Shown piece after piece: positions 42,555-51,828 of a stretch of DNA of 64,000 nt. Position numbers and translations under genes: made by a program. Source of the stretch: Arthrobacter sp. YD4 (GTDB lineage Bacteria; Actinomycetota; Actinomycetes; Actinomycetales; Micrococcaceae); the NCBI RefSeq assembly GCF_030410515.1, contig NZ_JAUHHD010000002.1, positions 723,419 through 787,418 on the forward strand. The letters run 5' to 3'. The notes beneath the pieces are model-generated. The model was not told where the DNA came from. It ran no database searches and saw only the letters and a program-made list of their open reading frames with translations. Within the stretch, counting starts at the first letter, position 1. The number at the start of each line of letters is the position of its first letter.

Positions 42555-43673
42555 TTACGCCGAGACGAGCTCGTGCCAGTCGGAGACCAGGGGCAGGTTG
42601 TGCGCCTCGGAGACAGACCGGTGCGCCACCTTGCCGGCGGCGATGTTCAGGCCGGCGGCCAGGGAGGCGTCCCGATCGAACGCGGCCTTGACGCCCAGGT
42701 TGGCCAGCGCCACGCCGTAGCGCAGCGTGACGTTGGTCAGGGCGTAGGTGGAGGTGTTCGGCACGGCGCCGGGCATGTTGGCCACGCAGTAGAAGATCGT
42801 GTTGTGGACCTTGTACGTGGGTTCCTGGTGCGTGGTGGGGTGGGTGTCCTCGAAGCAGCCGCCCTGGTCCACGGCGATGTCCACCAGGACCGAGCCCGGC
42901 TTCATCCGGGAGACCAGCTCGTTGGTGACCAGCTTGGGGGCCTTGGCGCCCGGGATCAGCACCGAACCGATGACCAGGTCGGCGTCGACCACGGACTTTT
43001 CGATCTCGTAGGCGTTGGACGCGACGGTCTTCAGGCGGCCCTGGTACTGGGCGTCCAGTTCACGCAGCCGGTTGATGTTGATGTCCAGGATGGTGACGTC
43101 CGCGCCGAGGCCCAGGGCCATGGCGGCGGCGTTGGTGCCGGCCACGCCGGCGCCCAGGACCACGACCTTGGCCGGGCGGACGCCTGGGACGCCGCCGAGC
43201 AGCACGCCCTTGCCGCCGGCCGGAGCCATCAGCGATGTGGCGCCCACCTGGACCGACAGGCGGCCGGCGACCTCGGACATGGGCGCCAGCAGCGGTAGCG
43301 CGCGGCCCTCCTGCACGGTCTCGTAGGCGATCGCGGTGACGCCGGAGTTGATCAGTTCCTGGGTCAGTTCCGGCTCGGCGGCCAGGTGCAGGTAGGTGAA
43401 GAGGATCAGGCCCTTGCGGAAGCGGTGGTACTCGGCCTTGACCGGCTCCTTGACCTTCATCACCATGTCGGCGCGGGCCCAGACGTCGTCGGCCTCGGCC
43501 ACGATCTCGGCGCCGGCGATGGCGTATTCCTCGTCCGTGATGCCCGAGCCCAGGCCCGCGCCGCGCTCCACCAGGACGGTGTGGCCGTGGTGGCGGAATT
43601 CGTGCACGCCGGCCGCCGTGATGGCGACGCGGAATTCGTTGTTCTTGATCTCTTTGGGGACACCGATGATCAT
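42555..43673 (-). CDS. ald: Alanine dehydrogenase
   Basis: 372 residues. MIIGVPKEIKNNEFRVAITAAGVHEF is the alanine dehydrogenase/transhydrogenase N-terminal signature; VMKVKEPVKAEY, TSLMAPAGGKGVLLGGVPGVRPAKVVVLGAGVAGTNAA (NAD-binding) and DIAVDQGGCFEDTHPTTH match family blocks. It interconverts L-alanine and pyruvate with NAD, feeding catabolism or making alanine under low oxygen. GGAG lies eight bases before the ATG. Divergent from a PucR-type regulator; in Bacillus subtilis the PucR-family AdeR activates ald, so control by that neighbour is likely. Confidence 0.96.
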   Translation of the reverse strand: MIIGVPKEIKNNEFRVAITAAGVHEFRHHGHTVLVERGAGLGSGITDEEYAIAGAEIVAEADDVWARADMVMKVKEPVKAEYHRFRKGLILFTYLHLAAEPELTQELINSGVTAIAYETVQEGRALPLLAPMSEVAGRLSVQVGATSLMAPAGGKGVLLGGVPGVRPAKVVVLGAGVAGTNAAAMALGLGADVTILDININRLRELDAQYQGRLKTVASNAYEIEKSVVDADLVIGSVLIPGAKAPKLVTNELVSRMKPGSVLVDIAVDQGGCFEDTHPTTHQEPTYKVHNTIFYCVANMPGAVPNTSTYALTNVTLRYGVALANLGVKAAFDRDASLAAGLNIAAGKVAHRSVSEAHNLPLVSDWHELVSA

Positions 43674-43753
43674 GTGTGAAGCTCCAAAAGTGGCGGCCTG
43701 GCCGGCCGGGTGTACGGGGGAAGTCGTGATTCCAGAATAGGACCGGCTGTGAG

Positions 43754-43864
43754 GCAGGCGACAGGGACGTCCTGCCCGCCCGACGCGAAAACCCCGCCAT
43801 TCCGCGGATGTTGTCCGGCGCGTTTCGACAGATGTCGAGGGTGCGGGCGGCAGGTGTCGCCTGC
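43754..43864. promoter_or_regulatory. Cluster of TGTCG half-sites between ald and its PucR-type regulator
   Basis: GCAGGCGACA at 43754-43763 is the exact complement of TGTCGCCTGC at 43855-43864, 91 bases apart; between them TCGACA-GA-TGTCGA at 43825-43838 is a perfect palindrome. Thus the core CGACA/TGTCG occurs four times as inverted pairs in the 245-base divergent region, suggesting binding sites for the PucR-type protein with possible looping. Confidence 0.55.
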
Positions 43865-43918
43865 TGTCCGAAGTGGTCCGGCTTCGCCGCGGCCCGGGCG
43901 GGGCAGTACTGTGGCAGC

Positions 43919-45139
43919 ATGCAGCAGCAGGACGTCGAGCAGCTCGTGGAGCGCGTGGCCATGCGCCTCGGGCGCGGGTTGTCCCTCGAGGACCTCGACG
44001 GCGTCCTGCTCGCCTACTCCTCCAACCAGTCCGCCGCGGACCGGGTCCGGGTGAACTTCCTGCTCAGCAAGCGCGTCCCGGTGGACGTCAGCGCCTGGCA
44101 ACTCTCGCACGGCATCGCCACCGCGGTCCGGCCGGTAGTGGTCCCGGCGAACGAGGAGCTGGGCATGCTGGGCCGGGTCTGCGTACCCCTGCTGGTCCGC
44201 GGCTTCCGGGTGGGCTACCTCTGGGTCCAGCTCGACGCCGGAGAACCCACCGCCGGATCCGTCCTGGCCCAGCTGCCGGACGTGGCCCGCGACCTCGAGC
44301 AGCTCTCGGCACTGCTGCTGGACTCCAACACCGCCGAATCCGAATTCCGCCGCCGCCGGGAACGGGAATTCCTGGCCGCCTGCCGCGGGGAGGCGAACGC
44401 CGTCGCCGCCGTTGCGGGCTGGAAGGAAGTCCAAGGCCGGGGGCCCTGGCAGCTGGTCACCGTGCTCGACGCCGACGGCTGGGCCGAGGGATCGGACCCC
44501 ACGGACGCCATGCTGGTCCACCGCTCCGCCGCGCTGCAGGCCACCATCGGCGTGGACGCGGCCCTCTTCAGCGCCGGAACGGAGACCCACGCGGTGATCC
44601 TGTTCAAGGAGTCCACCGGCCGGGCGGACCACGCCCAGGTGCTGGTGCACTATCAGCTCGAACTGGCCAAGCGCTCCGGCCGGCCCGTCCGGCGGATCAT
44701 CCTGGGAACCTCGGAGGGATTTTCCCGGCCCCGGGGTCTCGTGGAGGCGTACCAGCAGTCGCGCCAGGCGGCGCAGGCGGCCGCCGTCGATCCGCAGCTG
44801 GGGGAGCTGGTGGACTGCCGGGCCACCGGGATCTATCAGCTGCTGGCCTCCGCGGGCGGCGGCGCCGGGGCGTGGGCCGATGCGGGGTCGGTGCACTTCC
44901 GCACCCTGGCCGACCATGACCGGAACGGGGAGCTCTTGCCGGTGCTGGAGCTGTTCTACGACAACGACGGCTCGGTCCAGGACGTCGCGGCGAAGCTGCA
45001 CCTGCACCGCAGCAGCATCTACAACCGGCTGGGACGGATCCGGCAGCTGTTGGGCGTCGACCCGCTCAAGGGCCTGGTCCGGCTGGAACTGCACGCGGCG
45101 CTCAAGGCGCGGCGCTGGGCCGAGCGGCCAAGGATCTAG
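43919..45139 (+). CDS. PucR/CdaR-type helix-turn-helix regulator, probable regulator of ald
   Basis: 406 residues from ATG 43919 (the longer open frame from 43808 would use most of the divergent promoter). A GAF-like or other sensory N-terminal half is followed by a GGDEF-like/CdaR middle and the C-terminal PucR helix-turn-helix: LPVLELFYDNDGSVQDVAAKLHLHRSSIYNRLGRIRQLLGVDP. Proteins of this type activate adjacent catabolic genes. Divergence from ald matches the AdeR-ald arrangement known in Bacillus, so L-alanine is a likely signal. No strong ribosome site is visible. Confidence 0.85.
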   Translation: MQQQDVEQLVERVAMRLGRGLSLEDLDGVLLAYSSNQSAADRVRVNFLLSKRVPVDVSAWQLSHGIATAVRPVVVPANEELGMLGRVCVPLLVRGFRVGYLWVQLDAGEPTAGSVLAQLPDVARDLEQLSALLLDSNTAESEFRRRREREFLAACRGEANAVAAVAGWKEVQGRGPWQLVTVLDADGWAEGSDPTDAMLVHRSAALQATIGVDAALFSAGTETHAVILFKESTGRADHAQVLVHYQLELAKRSGRPVRRIILGTSEGFSRPRGLVEAYQQSRQAAQAAAVDPQLGELVDCRATGIYQLLASAGGGAGAWADAGSVHFRTLADHDRNGELLPVLELFYDNDGSVQDVAAKLHLHRSSIYNRLGRIRQLLGVDPLKGLVRLELHAALKARRWAERPRI

Positions 45140-45175
45140 CGGCCGGGTGCGAACGGCCAGGGACCCTGCGGGAAT

Positions 45176-45409
45176 CTACCGCTCGTCCGGCTCCGGGCGA
45201 TCGTGCACCGAGTCGCGCGGGGCCTGCCGGGCGGTTTCCCGCCGGCGGCGCGTGAGCCGGCTTTCGGTCCAGAGGGCGACGGCGACGAAGACCACGCAGC
45301 TGGCCATGAAGGAGGCGGTGTTGTTCAGCCCCATCAGGTTTCCGAGGATGCCGGTGATCACCATGGCGGCGATGCCGGCCAGGATGTGCCACCCTCTGAA
45401 CTTACCCAC
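45176..45409 (-). CDS. Small membrane protein, uncharacterised
   Basis: 77 residues with two hydrophobic segments (WHILAGIAAMVITGILGNLMGL and SFMASCVVFVAVALW) and a basic C-terminal tail (RLTRRRRETARQAPRD). I recognise no family. It follows the excisionase-like gene on the same strand with a GC-rich self-complementary element (CCCCGGGG at 45423-45430 and 45446-45453) in the 74-base gap, which may terminate the upstream gene. Confidence 0.6.
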   Translation of the reverse strand: MGKFRGWHILAGIAAMVITGILGNLMGLNNTASFMASCVVFVAVALWTESRLTRRRRETARQAPRDSVHDRPEPDER

Positions 45410-45483
45410 AATTCCAGCGTAACCCCGGGGTCCGCCGCACTTTCGCCCCGGGGCCGGATTGTTGCTTGATCCTTATCACGCCG

Positions 45484-45903
45484 TCAGGATTCTTCGGCGG
45501 AAACGGGGGATTCGGCGGGCTCCCCGGCCGCGGCCCCGCTCTTCTTCTGCGTCTCCAGCCACGCCATGATGTCCGCCAGTCGGATCCGCCGGTGCGTCCC
45601 GCGGTACTGGACCGGGATCTCCCCGCGGTCCGTCATGTTGCGCAGGTAGGTGTGCGAGATCCCGGCCAGTTCGGCCGCCCGTGAGGTGGTCAGCATCTCC
45701 TCGACGCTGCTGACCGTGACGGATTCGCCGCGGCTGAAGCGCTGCAGCAGATCCACGACGGCGTCCCGGGCGGAGGCGGGCAGCCGGTGGACCGTCCCGT
45801 CGACGAAAACGGTGACGTCGGTGCTGCCGTCGAGGGCGTAGCGGAGGGCCTGGGCGTCCTCGGCGGGGAGCGCGGCGGTGACCCGGGGCGCGATGAGTGT
45901 CAT
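45484..45903 (-). CDS. Excisionase/MerR-type helix-turn-helix DNA-binding protein
   Basis: 139 residues from ATG 45903, with AGGA eight bases upstream; ATG 45912 is the alternative. The N-terminal half (ALPAEDAQALRYALDGSTDVTVFVDGTVHRLPASARDAVVDLLQRFSRG) resembles the antitoxin-like N-domain found in actinobacterial proteins of this type; the C-terminal half (MLTTSRAAELAGISHTYLRNMTDRGEIPVQYRGTHRRIRLADIMAWLE) is an excisionase-family winged helix-turn-helix. Such proteins are often paired with a PIN-domain toxin, but none lies beside it here. Acidic tail. Target unknown. Confidence 0.75.
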   Translation of the reverse strand: MTLIAPRVTAALPAEDAQALRYALDGSTDVTVFVDGTVHRLPASARDAVVDLLQRFSRGESVTVSSVEEMLTTSRAAELAGISHTYLRNMTDRGEIPVQYRGTHRRIRLADIMAWLETQKKSGAAAGEPAESPVSAEES

Positions 45904-45957
45904 GGACTGCATCCTAGCGTCCCGCGCCCGCCGCGGCGGCTGCTTTGGAGGTCCGGC

Positions 45958-47643
45958 TCAGAGGCCCAGTTCCTCCAGGACCGGAAGCTTGGCCCGGACC
46001 CAGGCGCGCGCGTCCGTGGCGCTCGGGGCGGAGAGGGCCAGCTTCGCCAGTTCCTGCGCCTCGGCCAGGGACACGGTCTTCAGGACCGCGGCCACGGCGG
46101 CGATGGAGCGGGCGGTCATGGACAGGGTGGTCACGCCCAGGCCGGTGAGGACCACGGCCAGGGCCGGGTCCGCGGCGGCCTCGCCGCAGACGCCCACAGA
46201 CTTGCCGTGGCCCTCGGCGATTGAGCCCTCCACGGTCAGTCCCACCAGGCGGAGCACGGCGGGCTGCCACGGGGTGTTCAGGCCGGCCAGCGGGCCGAGT
46301 TGCCGGTCCGCGGCCATGGCGTACTGGGTCAGGTCGTTGGTGCCGAGGCTGGCGAAGGAGACCTCGCGCAGGATCGCTTCGGCGGTGAGGGCGGCGGACG
46401 GGACCTCGACCATGACGCCGGGGGTCCTGAGGCCGGCCTCCGCGCACATGGTGGCGAAGCGGGCCGCCTCCTCGGCGGTGGAGATCATCGGGGCCATCAC
46501 CCAGACGTCGGCGTCGGACTCGGCCGCGGCGCGGGCGATCGCCTGCAGCTGGCGCTCCAGGACGCCGGGGGTGGTCAGATCGGTGCGGTAGCCGCGGACG
46601 CCGAGCGCCGGGTTGGGTTCGGTGGCGTCGGTCAGGAACGGCAGCGGCTTATCAGCGCCGGCGTCCAGGGTGCGCAGCACCACCTTCTTGCCGGGGAAGG
46701 CGTCGAACACCTCCTTGTAGGCGGCCGCCTGCTCGTCCACGCTCGGCTCATTGTCGCGTTCGAGGAAGCAGAACTCGGTGCGGAACAGGCCCACGCCCTG
46801 GGCGTTGAGCCGGGCGGCGGCCGCCGCGTCCTTGCCGCCGCCGACGTTCGCCAGCAGCGGCACCTGGTGCCCGTCCGCCGTCGTTCCGGTGCCGTCGAAG
46901 TCGGCCAGCAGCGACGCGGTAGCTGCCCACTGTTCGGCCGCGTGGCGCTGTTCGTCGCCGGGCTCGGCGGTGATGGTGCCGGCGGCGCCGTCGACGTAGA
47001 CCTCGGTGCCGTCGGCCAGGGCGTCCACGCCCGCGGCCGCGACGACGGCGGGCAGGCCGAGCGAGCGGGCGATGATCGCGGTGTGCGACTGCGGCCCGCC
47101 GCCGGCGGTGAGCAGGGCCAGGACCTTTTCCGGGTCCAGGGTGGCGGTGTCGGCCGGGGCCAGGTCCTCGGCGATGAGGATGAAGGGAGTCTCGGCGCTG
47201 GGAATACCGGGGGCGGGCACGCCTCGCAGTTCGGCGACGATCCGGGCGCGGACGTCCAGGACGTCGGTGGCACGTTCGGCCATGTAGCCGCCGAGGTTGT
47301 GCAGCATCTCCGAGACGGAGGCGCCGGCCTCCCAGATGGCCCGCTGGTTGGAGGTGCCGCGGGCGATCAGCTTCCCGGCGGTCTTCAGCAGCATGGTGTC
47401 CGTGGCCATCAGGGCGGTGGCTTCCAGCACGGCCTTGCCGTCACCGCTGACGGTCTGGGCGCGGTTCTTGAGCTGGTCGTGCACGGCCTTCGCGGCGGCT
47501 TTCAGCGCGGCCGTCGCATCCTCGGCGGAGACGCCGGCGGGCAGCTGCTCTCCGGCGGGCGGCTCGCTGACCGGTTTGGGCATCTGACGGATGGTGCCGA
47601 TGATCCGGCCGGGGCTGACGCCTACACCTTGGAAGTTCTGCAC
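45958..47643 (-). CDS. ptsI: Phosphoenolpyruvate-protein phosphotransferase (PTS enzyme I)
   Basis: 561 residues. The phospho-accepting His187 is in GGGPQSHTAIIARSLGLPAVV; the PEP-binding domain follows with GVGLFRTEFCFLERDNEPS, LRTLDAGADKPLPFL and VCGEAAADPALAVVLTGLGVTTLSMTA. It passes phosphate from PEP to HPr, which is not encoded in the window. GTG start preceded by GAGGA at good spacing. It is divergent from the TetR-mtlA-mtlD unit, so general PTS and mannitol uptake genes share one promoter region. Confidence 0.94.
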   Translation of the reverse strand: MQNFQGVGVSPGRIIGTIRQMPKPVSEPPAGEQLPAGVSAEDATAALKAAAKAVHDQLKNRAQTVSGDGKAVLEATALMATDTMLLKTAGKLIARGTSNQRAIWEAGASVSEMLHNLGGYMAERATDVLDVRARIVAELRGVPAPGIPSAETPFILIAEDLAPADTATLDPEKVLALLTAGGGPQSHTAIIARSLGLPAVVAAAGVDALADGTEVYVDGAAGTITAEPGDEQRHAAEQWAATASLLADFDGTGTTADGHQVPLLANVGGGKDAAAAARLNAQGVGLFRTEFCFLERDNEPSVDEQAAAYKEVFDAFPGKKVVLRTLDAGADKPLPFLTDATEPNPALGVRGYRTDLTTPGVLERQLQAIARAAAESDADVWVMAPMISTAEEAARFATMCAEAGLRTPGVMVEVPSAALTAEAILREVSFASLGTNDLTQYAMAADRQLGPLAGLNTPWQPAVLRLVGLTVEGSIAEGHGKSVGVCGEAAADPALAVVLTGLGVTTLSMTARSIAAVAAVLKTVSLAEAQELAKLALSAPSATDARAWVRAKLPVLEELGL

Positions 47644-47782
47644 TGAAAGTCCTCATTCTCTGCCGTGAGCCAGTAAGACGGTTCAGATGCCGCTGCTGAG
47701 CCGCTAGACCCTAGATTTCCCGTGGCCGTCCACTACGTCAACCCGGAACCTGGAGCACCTGAAAAAGTCGATGAAAAAAGTG

Positions 47783-47812
47783 TTGTGATGCACTTCATAT
47801 AGCGTTGCTATA
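47783..47812. promoter_or_regulatory. Candidate tetR promoter with overlapping palindrome
   Basis: TATAGC at 47798-47803 and GCTATA at 47807-47812 form a perfect palindrome around GTT. TTGTGA at 47783-47788 followed 17 bases later by TGCTAT (47806-47811) is a plausible promoter, so the palindrome covers the -10. It lies 19 bases before the TetR start codon and in the region shared with divergent ptsI. Autoregulation by the TetR protein is the likely use. Confidence 0.5.
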
Positions 47813-47830
47813 GGTGCTAGGGTAGCGGCT

Positions 47831-48559
47831 ATGAGTATCGATGGCCAGCTACCGCCCAAAATCCGGCTGCTCCGCGCAGCCGCCGGACTGCTGGCCAAAT
47901 CCGGAGGCGCCGCCGTCTCCACCCGCCAGATCACGCAGCTGGCCGGAGTCACGGCACCCACGCTCTACCACCACTTCGGGGACAAGGAAGGCCTGTTCGA
48001 CGCCGTCGTAGCGGCCGGCTTCGAGGAGTACGTGGCGGGGGAGCGGGACTTCGAACCCTCCGGACGTCCGCTGGAGAACATCCGGCGGATGTGGGACAAG
48101 CACGTGCAGTTCGGCCTGAAGCAGCCCGAGCTGTACCTGGTCATGTTCGGTAACATCCGCCCCGAAAGCCGCCCCGCCGTCGTCGCCGACGCCGAGGCGC
48201 TGCTTGAAGGCATGCTGAACAAGGCCGCCGTGGCCGGCCACCTGGCCGTCCCGCCCAAGGAAGCGGCGCGCAGCATCCTGGCCGCAAACGTGGGTGTGAC
48301 CCTGATGCTCATCACGGAGAAGGCCCCCGAACGGAACCTGGAGCTCTCGGCCATGACCCGGGACGCCATGATCTTCGCCGTCTCCACTGATCTGGCCCGC
48401 GAGGCCGACCCGGAAGACCCCGGCAAGTCGCCGGTGGTGGTGGCCGCGATCGCCCTGAACGCGGCCCTGCAGTCCTCGCACTCGGACCAGCTCTCCAGCT
48501 CTGAACTCAAGCTCTTCCTCGAATGGCTCCACCGGATCTCTATCAGTTCCACCAGCTAG
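47831..48559 (+). CDS. TetR-family regulator next to the mannitol PTS genes
   Basis: 242 residues. IRLLRAAAGLLAKSGGAAVSTRQITQLAGVTAPTLYHHFGDKEGLFDAVVAAGFEEYV is the helix-turn-helix; the remainder is a helical ligand domain with no distinctive motif. AGGGT precedes the ATG. It is co-directional with mtlA (58 bases downstream) and divergent from ptsI, so it probably controls mannitol uptake and perhaps ptsI. Mannitol operons elsewhere usually use MtlR activators or repressors, so this arrangement is a little unusual. Confidence 0.85.
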   Translation: MSIDGQLPPKIRLLRAAAGLLAKSGGAAVSTRQITQLAGVTAPTLYHHFGDKEGLFDAVVAAGFEEYVAGERDFEPSGRPLENIRRMWDKHVQFGLKQPELYLVMFGNIRPESRPAVVADAEALLEGMLNKAAVAGHLAVPPKEAARSILAANVGVTLMLITEKAPERNLELSAMTRDAMIFAVSTDLAREADPEDPGKSPVVVAAIALNAALQSSHSDQLSSSELKLFLEWLHRISISSTS

Positions 48560-48617
48560 CTCGTCGAAATATCGGACACTCCTGCGGTGCAGCAGGAAAA
48601 CACGGTTAGGAAATCAC

Positions 48618-50591
48618 ATGGCAACAGAGACAGTTGCGAAACCCCGTAGCAGCGTGCGGGTCGGCGTCCAGAAATTTGGCACCTTCCTCTCGGGCATGAT
48701 CATGCCGAACATCGGCGCCTTCATCGCCTGGGGCATCATCACCGCCTTCTTCATCCCGGCGGGCTTTACCCCCAATACCGAACTGGCCAAGCTGGTCGGC
48801 CCGATGATCACCTACCTGCTGCCGCTGCTAATCGGCTACACCGGCGGCCGGATGGTCTACGGCGTCCGCGGCGGCGTCGTCGGCGCGGCGGCGACCATGG
48901 GCGTGATCGTCGGCACGGACATCCCGATGTTCATCGGCGCCATGATCATGGGCCCGCTCACGGCCTGGATCATGAAGAAGCTCGAAAGCCTCTGGGAGAA
49001 CAAGGTCAAGCCCGGCTTCGAGATGCTGATCGACAACTTCACCGCCGGCATCGTCGCCGCCATCATGGCCATCTTCGGCATGCTGGTCATCGGCCCGGTG
49101 GTCAAGGCCTTCAGCAACGGCGCCAGCGCCGTCGTCGAATTCCTGGTCAACAACGGCCTGCTGCCCTTGACCAGCATCTTCATCGAACCCGCCAAGGTGC
49201 TGTTCCTGAACAACGCCGTCAACCACGGCATCCTCACCCCGCTGGGCACCGAACAGGCCCTCGCCCAGGGCAAGTCCATCCTGTTCCTGCTCGAGGCCAA
49301 CCCCGGCCCCGGCGTCGGCATCCTGCTCGCCTACATGCTCTTCGGCAAGGGAATGGCCAAGGCCTCGGCCCCCGGCGCCGCGCTGATCCAGTTCGTCGGC
49401 GGCATCCACGAGATCTACTTCCCCTACGTGCTGATGAAGCCGATCATCATCCTCGCCGCGATCGGCGGCGGCATGACCGGCATCTTCACCCTGGTCCTCA
49501 CCGGCGCCGGCCTGCGCTCCCCGGCCGCGCCGGGCAGCATCATCGCCGTCTTCGCCGCCACCCCGGCGGACAGCCTGTTGGGCGTGGGACTGTCCGTGGT
49601 GCTGGCGGCCACGGTGTCCTTCCTGATCGCGTCCGTCATCCTCAAGTCCAGCAAGGACGTCGAGGGCGACGAACTCGGCGCCGCCACCAGCCGGATGGAA
49701 GCCATGAAGGGCAAGAAGAGCTCCGTCTCCTCCGCGCTCACGGGCGCCGGTGCGGGTGCCGGCGGCGTCGCCGTGCTGGCCGGACCGGTGAAGAACATTG
49801 TCTTCGCCTGCGACGCCGGCATGGGCTCCTCCGCGATGGGCGCCTCGGTACTGCGGAATAAGATCAAGGCGGCCGGCTACCCGGACGTCAAGGTCACCAA
49901 CTCCGCCATCGCGAACCTCAGCGACAGCTACGACGTCGTCATCACCCACCAGGACCTGACCGAACGGGCCAGGCCCGTCACCGCCAGCGCCGTGCACGTC
50001 TCCGTGGACAACTTCATGAACTCGCCGCGCTATGACGAGGTCGTGGAGCTGGTCCGCAGCAGCAACGCCCCGGCGGACGCCTCCGGCGCCGTTGCCGCGG
50101 GAACCGCCGCGCCTGCCGGAACCGCAACCGCTCCCGCGGAAGCCGGGACGGCCGCACCGTCGGACATCCTGGTGGCCGGCAGCGTGGTCCTGCAAGGCTC
50201 CGCCACCACCCGTGACGGCGCGATCGACGAGGCCGGCCGGCTCCTGCTGGACCGTGGCGCCGTCGATTCCGGCTACCTGGACGCCATGCACGAACGCGAG
50301 GAATCTGTCTCCACCTACATGGGCAGCTACCTCGCCATCCCGCACGGCACCAACGCCGCCAAGGACCACATCATGAAGTCCGCGGTGTCCGTGGTCAGGT
50401 ACCCGGAGGGCATCGACTGGAACGGCAAAGAGGTCAAGTTCGTCGTCGGCGTCGCCGGCGTGAACAACGAGCACCTGCAGATCCTCTCCTCGATCGCGAA
50501 GGTGTTCACCAACAAGGCGCAGGTCGCACAACTGGAGGCGGCCACCACCGTCGACGAAGTGCTGGACCTGCTGGGAAAGGTCAATGACTAG
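48618..50591 (+). CDS. mtlA: Mannitol-specific PTS enzyme IICBA
   Basis: 657 residues with domains in order: membrane EIIC (about 14-345, [29 protein letters not shown] through [15 protein letters not shown]), EIIB (about 393-485, phospho-Cys398 in [15 protein letters not shown]), an Ala/Pro linker, and EIIA (about 515-655, phospho-His576 in LAIPHGT). It imports mannitol and releases mannitol-1-phosphate. The full-length IICBA form is like Escherichia coli MtlA; many Gram-positive mannitol systems have EIIA separate. ATG is preceded by TTAGGAAA. The hairpin TCCTGC/GCAGGA at 48580-48597 lies in its leader. Confidence 0.95.
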   Translation: MATETVAKPRSSVRVGVQKFGTFLSGMIMPNIGAFIAWGIITAFFIPAGFTPNTELAKLVGPMITYLLPLLIGYTGGRMVYGVRGGVVGAAATMGVIVGTDIPMFIGAMIMGPLTAWIMKKLESLWENKVKPGFEMLIDNFTAGIVAAIMAIFGMLVIGPVVKAFSNGASAVVEFLVNNGLLPLTSIFIEPAKVLFLNNAVNHGILTPLGTEQALAQGKSILFLLEANPGPGVGILLAYMLFGKGMAKASAPGAALIQFVGGIHEIYFPYVLMKPIIILAAIGGGMTGIFTLVLTGAGLRSPAAPGSIIAVFAATPADSLLGVGLSVVLAATVSFLIASVILKSSKDVEGDELGAATSRMEAMKGKKSSVSSALTGAGAGAGGVAVLAGPVKNIVFACDAGMGSSAMGASVLRNKIKAAGYPDVKVTNSAIANLSDSYDVVITHQDLTERARPVTASAVHVSVDNFMNSPRYDEVVELVRSSNAPADASGAVAAGTAAPAGTATAPAEAGTAAPSDILVAGSVVLQGSATTRDGAIDEAGRLLLDRGAVDSGYLDAMHEREESVSTYMGSYLAIPHGTNAAKDHIMKSAVSVVRYPEGIDWNGKEVKFVVGVAGVNNEHLQILSSIAKVFTNKAQVAQLEAATTVDEVLDLLGKVND

Positions 50592-51739
50592 TGAAGGCTG
50601 TTCATTTCGGAGCCGGGAACATCGGCCGAGGGTTTGTCGGGCTGCTGCTGCACGAAGCGGGCTATGAGGTGGTGTTCGCGGACGTCGCGGACGCGCTGAT
50701 CTCCCAGCTCGCCGCGGCGGACAGCTACCGGGTGCACGAGGTGGGGGAGACCCCGGCCGTGCGCACGGTGGACAACTTCCGCGCGCTGAATTCCGGCAGC
50801 CAGGAGGACGCCGTCGTCGCGGAGATCGCGACGGCGGACGTCGTCACCACCGCCGTCGGGCCGCACATCCTCAAGTTCGTGGCGCCCGTGATCGCCAAGG
50901 GGATCGCGGCCCGCGCGGCGGGGCTGGCTCCGCTGCAGGTGATGGCGTGCGAGAACGCCATCAACGCGACGGACATCCTGAAATCCGAAATCACCGCCCA
51001 GTGGGATCCGGCCGCCGGCGACCTGGCGGCAGCCGCGGTGTTCGCCAACACCGCCGTGGACCGGATCGTGCCCAACCAGGAGGCCGGCCAGGGCCTGGAC
51101 GTCACCGTCGAGACCTTCTACGAGTGGGTCATCGACCGGACACCGTTCGGGGACCACCAGCCGGTCATCCCGGGCGCCACGTTCGTCGACGACCTGGGCC
51201 CCTACATCGAGCGGAAGCTGTTCACCGTCAACACCGGGCACGCCTCCGCGGCGTACTTCGGCTTCGACGCCGGGCTGGAGAAGATCTCGGACGCCATGGC
51301 GGACCAGGACGTGGCCGCGGACGTGCGGGCCGTCCTGGACGAGACCAAGGAACTGCTGGTGGCCAAGCACGGCTTCAACCGTGACGAGCAGGAAGCCTAC
51401 GTGCAGAAGATCCTGGGCCGCTTCACCAACCCGTACCTGCCGGACACCGTGAACCGGGTGGGCCGGGCACCGCTGCGCAAGCTCAGCCGGCACGAGCGCT
51501 TCATCGGACCGGCCGCCGAGCTGGCCGAGCGGGGCATCGTCCCGGAGGCGCTCCTCGGGGCGATGGCCGCCGCGCTGCGCTTCAACGACCCGGCCGATGC
51601 CGAGGCCGTGGAGCTGGGCCAGATCCTGGCGTCCTCCAGCCCGGAGGACGCCACCGCCCGGATCACCGGCCTGGAGCCGACCCATCCGTTGTTCCCCGCC
51701 GTCTGCGCCCTGGTCACGGAGGCCAAGGCCGCGCTCTGA
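50591..51739 (+). CDS. mtlD: Mannitol-1-phosphate 5-dehydrogenase
   Basis: 382 residues. [32 protein letters not shown] is the NAD-binding N-terminus; the C-terminal polyol dehydrogenase domain contains [16 protein letters not shown], with KxxxxNxxH catalytic residues. It oxidises mannitol-1-phosphate to fructose-6-phosphate for glycolysis. The GTG shares one base with the mtlA stop (TAGTG), so translation is coupled. A strong terminator follows. Confidence 0.96.
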   Translation: MKAVHFGAGNIGRGFVGLLLHEAGYEVVFADVADALISQLAAADSYRVHEVGETPAVRTVDNFRALNSGSQEDAVVAEIATADVVTTAVGPHILKFVAPVIAKGIAARAAGLAPLQVMACENAINATDILKSEITAQWDPAAGDLAAAAVFANTAVDRIVPNQEAGQGLDVTVETFYEWVIDRTPFGDHQPVIPGATFVDDLGPYIERKLFTVNTGHASAAYFGFDAGLEKISDAMADQDVAADVRAVLDETKELLVAKHGFNRDEQEAYVQKILGRFTNPYLPDTVNRVGRAPLRKLSRHERFIGPAAELAERGIVPEALLGAMAAALRFNDPADAEAVELGQILASSSPEDATARITGLEPTHPLFPAVCALVTEAKAAL

Positions 51740-51764
51740 CGGCGTTCTGCTGCACCAACAAACA

Positions 51765-51807
51765 ACGGGCCCTCCCTCACATCATGTGAGGGAGGGCCCG
51801 TCGTTTT
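51765..51807. terminator. Bidirectional terminator between mtlD and the cycA-like gene
   Basis: A 16-bp perfect stem (ACGGGCCCTCCCTCAC at 51765-51780 with its complement at 51786-51801) with loop ATCAT, followed on the plus strand by CGTTTT and on the minus strand by TGTTTGTTT-like sequence. It separates the convergent stops at 51739 and 51829. Confidence 0.92.
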
Positions 51808-51828
51808 GCTACAGGACCTGCGGGAGCG

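Noticed and set aside
43060..43962. Second open frame on the minus strand over ald
   Set aside because: Arg/Gly/His-rich shadow frame of alanine dehydrogenase.
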